In this document: positions 23,801 through 29,601 of the stretch, piece after piece
Layout: each line of letters opens with the position of its first letter
Position numbering within the stretch: position 1 is the stretch's first letter
Source: Tubulanus polymorphus
Taxonomy: Eukaryota; Nemertea; Palaeonemertea; Tubulaniformes; Tubulanidae
DNA length: 60,000 nt
Reading direction: 5' to 3'
Assembly: GCF_964204645.1 (NCBI RefSeq)
Contig: NC_134032.1
Coordinates: forward strand, 14,194,275 to 14,254,274
Position numbers and translations under genes: made by a program
The notes under the pieces: model-generated
Told to the model about the DNA's origin: nothing
What the model saw: the letters and a program-made list of their open reading frames with translations, nothing else
The model's database searches: none

Positions 23801-24172
23801 CAATATAATCCAATGACAAACTGATTATGTTCAACGAGCCTTCACTAGGTGCTAATGAGTTTCCAGTATTTTTCCCATCAGGTTCCAAAAAGGTTCCAAG
23901 TGATGCTCTCTAGTAGGTTCCATTTCCTATGAGCATTCACTAATGAGCCAAGCCACGAGTCGAATTATTTGCCAATGACAAAATCTCCATTGACATTGAT
24001 ATTAATCTACATAGAATACCGTATCATTGAATCATGAATAATATTAATCCACAACATGTTCTGTTTTATTCAAGCTCCTTCTTGCCTAATATTTCTATTT
24101 CTTTTAATTTCAGGTGTGATATCGATGTATTTGTTGGTTGTTTGTGCACTCATTTCATCGAGATTCCTCTAA
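11795..24172 (+). CDS. Mesothelin/otoancorin/stereocilin-like GPI-anchored precursor (24 exons, 1,243 aa)
   Basis: Exons: 11795-11867, 12324-12635, 13011-13183, 13954-14103, 14204-14358, 14585-14768, 14866-14987, 15193-15301, 15674-15868, 15958-16002, 16160-16324, 16609-16767, 17107-17423, 17783-17912, 18441-18655, 18753-18840, 19194-19401, 20309-20481, 21153-21308, 22076-22221, 22749-22894, 22973-23070, 23468-23621, 24114-24172. All introns are GT-AG and the joined frame is open for 3,732 nt. The protein has a basic-then-hydrophobic N-terminus, a Thr/Asp/Ser/Pro linker at about residues 28-90, and many short helical repeats with patterns such as MGTIMCGLEVSHINKLD and STTQLLALV. It also has KKRRRR at 926-931 and a final hydrophobic tail. 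This order, and the 312 residues after the basic site, parallel mesothelin (furin-cleaved, GPI-anchored) and otoancorin. The family call rests on pattern and architecture, not on a search. The expected location is the cell surface or extracellular matrix. I cannot exclude missed phase-0 exons or a start further upstream. Confidence 0.75.
12324..12635 (+). CDS. Exon 2: Thr/Asp/Ser/Pro-rich linker
   Basis: The acceptor atatcag precedes 12324 and the donor is gtcagt at 12636. The exon encodes residues 25-128. Imperfect repeats of the type VPDDSST, followed by Thr clusters, look like an O-glycosylated, extended stalk. The last third (TFTNLAIFANSVNNG...) starts the structured part. Confidence 0.85.
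13011..13183 (+). CDS. Exon 3: first helical repeat region
   Basis: The acceptor tttag abuts 13011, and the donor gtatag follows ATCAAG. The residues GLTISSTGEAQARAVINAM and LALNESTLIPVPFWNFIK look like short amphipathic helices. The frame continues from exon 2 and ends in phase 0. Confidence 0.85.
13520..13593 (-). tRNA. tRNA-Met (CAT), elongator type
   Basis: Read on the minus strand from 13593, the sequence folds as a complete cloverleaf. It has a 7-bp acceptor stem (GCCTCGT with ACGGGGC, one T-G pair), a D arm closed by GCGC/GCGC, an anticodon arm TCAGT/TCTGA-type stem with loop CTCATAA, and a T arm GTGAG-TTCGAGC-CTCAC, then discriminator A. The anticodon CAT occupies 13557-13559. The body closely matches the animal elongator tRNA-Met I know. 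T-runs follow on the minus strand at about 13486-13498, suitable as a Pol III terminator. It has no intron. It lies in intron 3 of the mesothelin-like gene on the opposite strand. Confidence 0.95.
13954..14103 (+). CDS. Exon 4
   Basis: The acceptor attccag and donor gtaaat bound a phase-0, 150-nt exon. It includes PDVAADICRKAGNETVF and a second cysteine in AEICAFG, a helix-loop-helix repeat with paired cysteines. It follows the tRNA-bearing intron. Confidence 0.85.
14204..14358 (+). CDS. Exon 5
   Basis: The acceptor gatag and the strong donor gtaagt bound this exon. It starts LNEAEKRQAMANLRQKPKTN and continues with WTPDDWGQALSDPKRL, a typical polar helical repeat. It leaves two bases for the next codon. 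Confidence 0.85.
14585..14768 (+). CDS. Exon 6
   Basis: The acceptor ttaag and donor gtaaat bound this exon. The residues ITDPGQVRALSEALVSSYG and MDPSQLKNLSTSA show the recurring pattern of 'x-P-x-Q-L/V-x-x-L' helices typical of mesothelin-family repeats. Confidence 0.85.
14866..14987 (+). CDS. Exon 7
   Basis: The acceptor atatag and donor gtaaaa bound this exon. It encodes VAQSLSYISVGENKMKR, then a helix ending LSSLGDASSWTADTVV. The first bases of the exon (gtggcgcaatc) reappear in intron 16 near 19074. Confidence 0.8.
15049..15061. promoter_or_regulatory. CTCF-core-like motif in intron 7
   Basis: The 13 bases ccactaggtggcg match the metazoan CTCF core CCASYAGRKGGCR at every position. A single short match in 60 kb may arise by chance, and binding is not shown. 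Confidence 0.25.
15193..15301 (+). CDS. Exon 8
   Basis: A pyrimidine-rich tract with acceptor ttttcag precedes the exon, and the donor is gtaagg. It encodes STLSYVKADITVMNKISANT and a following Ala/Asn-rich helix. It ends in phase 0. Confidence 0.85.
15360..15665 (+). repeat. Intron 8 minisatellites
   Basis: About three diverged copies of a unit near 76-78 bp run from 15375 to 15560, each starting around ggtggatcc and containing gcagta-tttgatgt. They are followed at about 15594-15664 by a 15-16-bp tandem repeat of actaattaaccag. These explain the open frame seen at 15390-15593; no exon is needed there. Confidence 0.7.
15674..15868 (+). CDS. Exon 9
   Basis: The acceptor gattttag and donor gtaaat bound 65 codons, phase 0 at both ends. 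ASTITSLGSIIGGIDPTTAS is a repeat with the family-like 'LGxxxxGI' spacing. Confidence 0.85.
15958..16002 (+). CDS. Exon 10 (45 nt)
   Basis: A 15-codon micro-exon encodes GRNFAIAAMRGGLGN, bounded by ttcgcag and gtgagt. Phase 0 at both ends means that skipping it would keep the frame, so alternative inclusion is possible. Confidence 0.75.
16160..16324 (+). CDS. Exon 11
   Basis: The acceptor ctttcag and donor gtccgt (a weaker donor) bound this exon. It encodes SSMEQMGNLVSFIPHGLVKE and then IDTIANIDMDESMSMALLEK, two helical repeats. It is 55 codons, phase 0. Confidence 0.85.
16421..16531. repeat. Hairpin (foldback) element in intron 11
   Basis: Left arm 16421-16467 (with tagactggtattaccttt) and right arm 16486-16531 (with aaaggtaataccagtcta) are near-perfect reverse complements around a short A/T-rich loop, bordered by ggggcc-type ends. 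A related but more decayed hairpin lies in intron 16. It looks like a small MITE. Confidence 0.75.
16609..16767 (+). CDS. Exon 12
   Basis: The acceptor attgcag and donor gtatga bound this exon. It encodes VSAASGGLTGSVVARLGKMT and a segment ending FTPQYTLTVGQ. It is 53 codons, phase 0, continuous with exons 11 and 13. Confidence 0.85.
17107..17423 (+). CDS. Exon 13 (largest)
   Basis: The acceptor tttcag and donor gtaatt bound 317 nt. The residues VTKIVEHFGAVSS, YTVDRLARWAAVMVPGIKPS and LSGDQVTAVVASVETFLGLT form consecutive helix pairs with the family-like 'G-I-x-P-S-D-L' turn. A possible N-glycosylation site NYT lies in the exon. Confidence 0.9.
17783..17912 (+). CDS. Exon 14
   Basis: The acceptor atttcag and donor gtatgt bound this exon. 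It encodes KLELFSNTMKPTVISLIG and TVQLKQLALFALKYV. It ends in phase 0. Confidence 0.85.
18441..18655 (+). CDS. Exon 15: clearest mesothelin-family-like repeat
   Basis: The acceptor tatgtag and donor gtaagt bound this exon. The segment SNMGTIMCGLEVSHINKLDS with a later cysteine (LSSCPLD) shows the spacing 'lG-xx-xCGL-xxxxI-xxL ... C' that I associate with mesothelin, otoancorin and stereocilin repeats. This exon carries most of the weight of the family call. Confidence 0.88.
18753..18840 (+). CDS. Exon 16
   Basis: The acceptor ttttcag and donor gtaagt bound 88 nt. It encodes NFLTTQEYILAAGELLMYAS, then a short loop ending SAITD. It ends in phase 0. Confidence 0.85.
18950..19048. repeat. Decayed hairpin element in intron 16
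   Basis: Arms near 18954-19002 and 19013-19048 (ggggctaacc against gagttagtcccc) form an imperfect inverted repeat with the same layout as the hairpin in intron 11. It is probably an older copy of the same small MITE family. Confidence 0.5.
19194..19401 (+). CDS. Exon 17: contains the KKRRRR proprotein-convertase site
   Basis: The acceptor tttcag and donor gtaaaa bound this exon. Long helices (FAAVSMYLYQAIEVTTAARA, LQASLYANVLTRVTAV) end in NAAKKRRRRSTG. Residues 926-931 are KKRRRR, an excellent furin-type cleavage site in a secreted precursor. Cleavage there would separate about 930 N-terminal residues from a 312-residue membrane-anchored part. Confidence 0.88.
19740..20225. mobile_element. 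Nested foldback/MITE complex in intron 17
   Basis: The motif caactagttgtctcca occurs near 19815 and 20173, and its reverse complement occurs near 19882. A linked gtcgatgtgcgc motif occurs at least five times in both orientations. A second palindrome (ggaactggctgg near 19924 against ccagttccagcc near 20000) sits inside. No coding capacity is seen. This looks like overlapping inverted-repeat elements; exact ends are uncertain. Confidence 0.65.
20309..20481 (+). CDS. Exon 18: first exon of the C-terminal fragment
   Basis: The acceptor tttgtag and donor gtaagc bound this exon. It encodes TITCSDMQAMGTNGVKALTS and then STTQLLALVTKAKA, with two cysteines. The pattern 'C-S-D-M-Q-A-M-G' fits the cysteine-containing repeats of the mesothelin family. 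It begins 3 residues after the KKRRRR site region. Confidence 0.88.
21153..21308 (+). CDS. Exon 19
   Basis: The acceptor ttatag and donor gtaaca bound 52 codons, phase 0. It encodes WSTSDIGSINSIIAGLES and a serine/cysteine-rich segment LDLSDCSAAGIGITELF. Confidence 0.85.
21464..21690. mobile_element. MITE copy A (227 bp) in intron 19
   Basis: It starts ttaggctaaacaaaaatg and ends attttttttagcctaa, an imperfect terminal inverted repeat of about 21 bp. Three ggccgggtc-type motifs lie inside. A near-identical copy in the opposite orientation begins at 24183. There is no open frame of interest and no clear target duplication. Confidence 0.85.
22076..22221 (+). CDS. Exon 20
   Basis: The acceptor atttcag and donor gtaagt bound this exon. 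It encodes LRAGFMAITEKMLNNNSTVV (one N-glycosylation sequon, NNST) and two cysteines in LTCMKNFACG. Confidence 0.88.
22313..22500. repeat. Degenerate minisatellite in intron 20
   Basis: About four copies of a unit near 45-55 bp share caggatccagttcc and cagtagtgaca. They are imperfect and vary in length. They explain the local open frame in this intron. Confidence 0.65.
22749..22894 (+). CDS. Exon 21
   Basis: The acceptor ttctcag and donor gtaggt bound this exon. It encodes SIGSLKQCDTNQQEAYATLA and then GAPSSWGASIVKTIGSMIG. The frame continues from exon 20 (phase 2) and leaves one base. Confidence 0.88.
22973..23070 (+). CDS. Exon 22
   Basis: The acceptor tttcag and donor gtaagt bound this exon. 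It encodes GGLSTTEIAALTTIQIQALE and a short helix ending TTKMS. It ends in phase 0. The 78-bp intron before it is the shortest in the gene. Confidence 0.85.
23468..23621 (+). CDS. Exon 23
   Basis: The acceptor tacgtag and donor gtacgt bound this exon. A Gln/Ser-rich helix (AIQVSQISQMSSTQANAF) is followed by SAAQISALITAGASDKRSS and NDATPNG, a small polar stretch suited to hold a GPI attachment site. Confidence 0.85.
24114..24172 (+). CDS. Exon 24: GPI-type hydrophobic tail and stop
   Basis: The acceptor atttcag precedes the exon, and the TAA stop is at 24170-24172. The last 19 residues, GVISMYLLVVCALISSRFL, are hydrophobic with no cytoplasmic tail. They follow small residues (S, N, D, A), which is the layout of a GPI-anchor signal. 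Confidence 0.85.
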
Positions 24173-24182
24173 ACTCTACAAC

Positions 24183-24408
24183 TAAGGCTAAAAAAAATTG
24201 ATACCTTGTTTCTTCGCTCTGCTGAGCTTAAATGTTGACCCGGCCGGCCGCCTATCTACCCTATACATTACTTTTTTTAAAATCGTGATCAATTTTACCA
24301 TAACAGACCCGGCCGCTATAGAAATGAACTGTTTATAAATTTTATCATATTTTACAAAAATGACCCGGCCGCTGCGGAGAAACAATGTATCATTTTTGTT
24401 TAGCCTAA
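24183..24408. mobile_element. MITE copy B, inverted relative to copy A
   Basis: It begins ten bases after the stop codon of the mesothelin-like gene and is the near-exact reverse complement of the element at 21464. The three ggccg motifs and terminal inverted repeats are conserved. It must lie in the 3' UTR or replace it. Confidence 0.85.
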
Positions 24409-24484
24409 AACCCTTTAACAACCAACTGCTGATACTGTAAAAACACAATCGCATTCAGGAAATTCAAATCTAACACTTATGAAA

Positions 24485-24740
24485 ATTATAACCTTGTTCG
24501 TCCTTTCATACTGAGCTTTAAAAAAGTTGACCAGGTCGGACGCCTATCTACCTTGTACATAAATTTTTCTAAAAATCATGATCAGGAAAACACTAACAGG
24601 GTCAGACCAATTTTAAGATTAAAAATAAAAACAATTACAGACCGAGCAGCTATCGAAATGAACTGATTACAAATTTATTTGCAATCAACAAAAATGACCG
24701 GGCCGATGATCAAATATAAGGTATCATTTCATCAAAATTC
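24485..24740. mobile_element. MITE copy C, decayed
   Basis: Segments such as cctatctacctt, aaatcatgatcag and cgaaatgaactgatta, in the same order and orientation as copy B, show an older, indel-rich copy of the same family. An aataaa at 24624-24629 within it could act as a poly(A) signal for the upstream gene, but this is unproven. Confidence 0.65.
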
Positions 24741-25139
24741 ATAACAGTTTTTTGACGCAGTTTTTTTTGTTCATTATTGCGATTTACTACATCCATCATT
24801 TTGTAAACATGATTTTATGATGTAACCATTGTTTGTTATCTCAATATACAATAGATTCCGTCTAAACAAGTAGTGCTGGGACTTTCCTTTTTTCAACCGA
24901 ATTAGGCGTTTAACGGTGTAAAAAAGCGAAAATCAATCCATTAAAACTGAAATGTAATTCTTTTCTTATCGAACTGAACGGATCATACCGGGTACACCAG
25001 TATAGTAGTTTGGGCGGAGTCTGCTGTTCGTTAGACGAGAAGATACACAATATCCGTGTATGATGATAACGAGAGAAATCTCACAATAACGAAGCCAAGA
25101 TTGAAAAATTCTAAATCAGAATGACTATATTTGAGGAGC

Positions 25140-25173
25140 GACGTTTCGGCTAACACCTGTTAGCCATCATCAG
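25140..25173 (-). ncRNA. Hammerhead-ribozyme-like core, left arm
   Basis: On the minus strand the order is CTGATGA, one extra T, GGCTAAC, a 4-base loop, GTTAGCC, GAAA, CGTC. That gives the two conserved core strings of a hammerhead, a perfect 7-bp stem II and a CG-UC element like a 2-bp stem III plus cleavage triplet. The extra T after CTGATGA departs from consensus, and stem I supports only about two pairs. The motif may therefore be degenerate. Confidence 0.4.
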
Positions 25174-25296
25174 GCGTACTGAGAACAAAATCAAATAACA
25201 GGATATTTATACAAGAATATGACACATGATTAAGATTAAAGGATTAAGATTTGTTTTTCTAACAACTGTTAGCCATCATCATCATCACCAGTACGC

Positions 25297-25330
25297 CTGA
25301 TGATGGCTAACAGTTGTTAGCCGAAAGGTC
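25297..25330 (+). ncRNA. Hammerhead-ribozyme-like core, right arm
   Basis: On the plus strand the order is CTGATGA, T, GGCTAAC, AGTT, GTTAGCC, GAAA, GGTC. It is the partner copy in the foldback; the base after GAAA has changed from C to G, which would weaken a stem III. Confidence 0.35.
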
Positions 25331-25399
25331 GCTCCTCAAATACAATCATTCTGATATAGAACTTTTCAATCTTGGCTTCGTTATTGTGATTTCTCTCGT

Positions 25400-26861
25400 C
25401 GTACTGTTCGTTGTTATTGAGTTTACTGTACCTTTATCGGTGGCAACTGTTATTGATCTATTTGTGGTATTACTTTCTATTTGACGTTTGTAAATATATT
25501 CGTATATTATTATTTCAAGCAATATTTGATTTATAAATAAGAATAACGGATGCATGTAAATCTGAGCCAGGGCAGAGCTGGCTCTTTACACACCGAATAT
25601 TTCTTGGATTCAGGTTTGAGAGTGTTACACCAACCATGGACTAACACAGTTATTTTTTGCTGAACTTCACTCAAATTGTCTTCAGCAATGTGAATGCAAT
25701 AAATCACGAGTTTGAATCGAGAAAAAGATTCGCTGATAATATTGGTAATTATCGGGGATATTTTGCATGACGTGCATGGTACATCTTGGCATATTGGGCG
25801 TGGCACAGGCTGCAATCACTGTTGCAGAAAGTTACAAACGATTGTTTAACATATAATACAGGTTATGTTGTGAATGGGGATCCAATTCTACTGGTTGTGA
25901 CTTAAAATTAGTTTATTCTTATTGAACTAACTGAAAGAGTCAAATCTCAGAATCAAGACATCCAACATTAACGTGTCACGTTAAACTGTCATTTGTAACT
26001 TTCTGGACAATCAATGCCCGGCAACGTGTTCTCCCGGTGTAGTGACCTTTGGCAGCTGAGTCTTTAACTCTCCACGTGACTATGAAAGTAGATAAGGCCT
26101 CGTTATAACAACTGTCTAGATTCTTGAGATTAAAATGATGGTTGATGATTTTATGACATGGATATAAACACCCTCTAATGACGAATTTACTAACGACACA
26201 AGTGTCGCCCCCTGGTAAGAATTTGTGTCATGATGGAAAGCTTGAAATCTCAGATTCGAACAGTGTTCAAATCGTAACAGCTTCCAGAAAAAAAAGCTGC
26301 TCGCAAAATCCCGTTAATGGATTAACAATTTTTGGATAGGGTAAAATTGGACATTTGTTCAAACCAATTAAGGAAGCGGCTTGTTGGCTAGTTACGTAGA
26401 TGTTACGGTTGGGCGAGAGCCAATCAGCTTGAAAAGCATTCACATTCAAAACATTTCTTTAACATGTTATTCACAATGTGTATCCAAAGTATTTTAGAAT
26501 TGAGTAAAATGTTCGAAATGCTTTATGTAACAATTTCATTGACAATCACTCTTTTTACCAAATCTTCTATAATATATGTAGTTTTATCAGTTAACAGTGA
26601 GAATCTAATAATCTCTATCAGTATAATATACTAACTAGTAATGTAGTCGCTTAGCAACGGTAAAGATAAACGGGGTCAATTGTTGACCGCCGGCACCGCT
26701 GCTGCAGACAGCCCTGTGATGGTTTGTCCGAGTTGGAAATACAATGTATTAATGTTCCGTCCCTGAAAATTCCTGTGATATTCATTTACTGATGATACAA
26801 TAAACTATTTTATCATATTTACTCAATGGCCATGTGTTGCTTACATTTCATTTGGTCACGA
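25400..26861. other. Non-genic stretch between two foldback elements
   Basis: No open frame with a recognisable domain is seen. A minus-strand frame of 94 codons (25531-25815) has several cysteines but no family I know. A CTCF-like string in reverse (gtcgccccctggtaa, 26204-26218) and a possible terminal exon near 26647 are the only items noted. Confidence 0.5.
26647..26763 (+). other. Possible orphan terminal exon with poly(A) signal
   Basis: After atgtag, a frame reads TCG CTT AGC and on through DKRGQLLTAGTAAADSPVM to a TGA at about 26762-26764. An aataaa at 26799-26804 lies 35 bases later. G+C content rises locally. There is no recognisable family and no upstream partner, so this is speculative. 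Confidence 0.15.
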
Positions 26862-27237
26862 TGAATCTCATTTTCAAATGAGTAAATAAGTGTATTGATT
26901 ATGAACATTTTCGGTTAGATTTCCCCTCATCAGGTATAAAACAAGTGACTACAAATGGATAACTGTGGGTCAAGTCTTTGATCACACTTCCTCTTCTTTT
27001 TAAAATGTGTTCAAGTAATTAATATTTGATTAGTCTAGTGGTGAAATCTATTCAACCAGTTGATTTTAACAGTGTTTAATTAGTCAATTATAATCTTTCA
27101 TAATTACCTAAGATTTGTATGAAATACCTCTATGTTATCCATTTTTAGTCACTTGTTTTTATACCTGATGAGGGGAAATATTCCTGAAAACCTTCGCTAT
27201 TAATAAACTTATTTACTCATTTGAAAATGAGATTCAC
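26862..27237. mobile_element. Second foldback element, arms of about 100 bp
   Basis: Left arm 26862-26963 and right arm 27134-27237 are reverse complements (tgaatctcattttcaaatga; cccctcatcaggtataaa), with a spacer of about 170 bp. Each arm carries CTGATGA (minus 26927-26933; plus 27165-27171) and a GAAA 14 bases further along, but the intervening stem is poor. It is a different family from the element at 25071. Confidence 0.8.
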
Positions 27238-28225
27238 TATGTTCGCGCTTTTATGGTTATTCCGGCTCAACTCCAGAACAGGTAAAAGTAGATCTGTGCG
27301 GGCTCATCAATTCACCGAGAAGAGAATTACTACGCGATGATCGATAGAAGGTGAAGTAAATTTCGGCAATTGGCAATCAAAAACCTGATTGCCATCATTT
27401 TAAGGAAATTCTTACAAGTGACATCATACAGTTTCCAAGTACAGGGTAAAAACAGCTGAAATTATGTTTTATTCCTGAATTACTAGACTAAGCAATAATA
27501 AATTGACTGTTTAGGGTGGATAAGTGGGGCATCCTGAAATAGGATGAATATCATGAGACATTATCAGACAGGTCACACCTGAATATTTTGAGCCGCTAAA
27601 ATCTATATCTTCTTGTTGATATTTCATCCCAGCGATGATCTTGAAATTTTTGATATATCTTTCTTTCAATTTACATCATAGTTCTGGGGTATACAATTGA
27701 ATTTATCGGCTTAAAATCGACATTCACAGAAGAAACACCTGAAAGTATAGACATTTTTTTTTACAAGGTGCGTGAATGAATGATGATACAGGGTCCTGAA
27801 ATATAATCATTACAGATAATAAACTGTAACCAGAAATAACTCCAAATCTGCATCCATGAGACCCGGGATCTGTGGACCTGTAACCAACTCAACTTCAAAT
27901 CACTCCTTCTATCAAATCTCTAAACCTTACATTTTCATGAAAGTTTTGAAGAAAATGAAAAATTCAAAATTGATCAACTAAACTATCTAAACTATCTAAA
28001 ATCGTTTCAGCTGCTAAGATTTTAAACTCACATATCTGCATCATTCTCTACTTAACGTTTTCGGTTGAATATTTTTAAGTGCTTGGAGTCTACAGAAAAG
28101 TCAAAGACTGATTAGAATTTTATTTATTGATTGACCAATTTGTATTCATTCGAAATTGAATGCAAAAATTCTTGGGTAATTAATTACCAAAACATGTTTT
28201 ACTGTCCACACATAAACAATATGCA
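27238..28225. other. Unique A/T-rich stretch, nothing recognised
   Basis: No open frame above background, no tRNA, and no clear repeat is seen before the 36-bp array begins. Confidence 0.55.
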
Positions 28226-29258
28226 TTCTGAATGTTGGTTCTGAGCATGCATATCATCTGTGAAGTCTGGATGTTTGTGCTGTGGTAATTCATCTGTGAA
28301 GTCTGATGATGGTTCTGTGGTCTTCCTTCTTAGAAGTCTGGAAGCTGCTTTACTTGAAACATAATAAATACCTCTGATTCTGTTTCTGTAGTAATTCATC
28401 CGAGAAATCTGGATGTTGGATCTGTGGTAATTCATCTGTCAGGTCATGAAGCTGCATCACCTAAAACATGATAAATACCTTGGATTCTGCTGATGTGGTA
28501 GAATTTGATGTTGAATCTGTGGTAATTCATCTGTTGAATCTGAATGTTGGTACTGTGGTCATCCATCTGCGAAGTCTGGATTCTGATTCTGATTCTGATG
28601 TTGGTTCTGTGGTTATTCATCTGCGAAATCTGGATGGTGGTTCTGTGGTCTTCATTCTTTGAAGTCTGGAAGCTGCATCACCTAGAGGATCATAAATACC
28701 TTGGAGTCTGGTGTGGTAGTTTGATGTTGGTTCTGTGGTAATTCATCTGCGAAGTCTGGATGTTGGTTCTGTAGTAATTCATCTGTGAAGTCTGGATGGT
28801 GGTTCTGTGGTCTTCATTCTTTGAAGTCTGGAAGCTGCATCACCTAGAAGATCATAAATACCTTGGAGTCTGGTGTGGTAGTTTGATGCTGGATCTGTGG
28901 TAATTCATCTGCGAAGTCTGGATGTTGGTTCTGTGGTTATTCATCTGTGAAGTCTGGATGTTGGTTCTGTGGTAATCCATCTGTCAGGTCTTGAAGCTGC
29001 ATCACCTAAAAACATGATAAATACCTTGGATTCTGCTGGTGTGGTTGAGTTTGATGTTGGTTGTGTGGTAATTCATCTGTTGAATCTGAATGTTGGTACT
29101 GTGGTCATCCATCTGGGAAGTCTGGATTCTGATTCTGATGTTGGTTCTGTGGTTATCATCTGGGAAGTCTGAATGCTGGTTCTATGGTAATTCATCTGCG
29201 AAGTCTGGATGTTGGATCTGTGGTAATTCATCTGTCAGGTCTTGAAGCTGCATCACCC
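28226..29258. repeat. 36-bp minisatellite array, first section
   Basis: Units of 36 bp built around gaagtctggatgttgg and tgtggtaattcatct repeat in short blocks. Blocks are separated by a spacer containing aagctgcatcacct, ataaataccttgg and gtctggtgtggtag. Units here are more variable than further right, consistent with an array edge. A 12-codon period leaves frames open on both strands without implying a gene. Confidence 0.95.
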
Positions 29259-29332
29259 AGGGAGAAACCACTAAATAATTGGAAGGTTATATATAACAAA
29301 ACAGTTAGTCTAGGGGTCAGATGAGTAGTAGT

Positions 29333-29369
29333 GTGATCTGTGTGCATTTTTGGCCAGCACACAGATCAC
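29333..29369. repeat. Perfect 13-bp hairpin
   Basis: gtgatctgtgtgc at 29333-29345 and gcacacagatcac at 29357-29369 are exact reverse complements with an 11-base loop. No T-run follows, so it is not an obvious terminator; it may be part of the inserted element. Confidence 0.6.
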
Positions 29370-29541
29370 AACGATCATTTGTCAGTCAATTAAAAATATT
29401 TAGTGATATTTTGCCAATGCGCCATTATTCCTGTTTACTATATTTTGCCAATGGCCCGTTCTGATTGGCGAATCTACACCGCACATACGTGCTGAGGAGG
29501 CACGTGACTTAAAAAATTCAAGGTAAAATTGTGAAAACATG

Positions 29542-29601
29542 GTGGTATTCGAACCCGGGCCAGTAATTTACTAGCGTTGCGCCTAACCAGTAGACCACAG
29601 A
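29542..29601 (-). pseudogene. tRNA-like sequence (SINE head or tRNA pseudogene)
   Basis: On the minus strand, an A-box-like tggtctactgg (29588-29598) and a B-box ggttcgaatacc (29544-29555) are spaced as in a tRNA promoter. Part of an acceptor-like pairing (GTGGTCT with ATACCAC) can be drawn. The T stem does not form and the anticodon arm is unclear, so this is not a working tRNA. Confidence 0.45.

Larger units (their letters stand above)
25071..25399. mobile_element. Foldback element with arms of about 110 bp
   Basis: Left arm 25071-25181 and right arm 25290-25399 are reverse complements (for example aacgaagccaagattgaaaa against ttttcaatcttggcttcgtt), separated by a spacer of about 108 bp. 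The inner ends carry cctgatgatggctaac motifs. It is non-coding. Confidence 0.85.

Noticed and set aside
25531-25815. 94-codon minus-strand frame with several cysteines
   Set aside because: No recognisable domain, no splice context, and its length is not exceptional for this composition.
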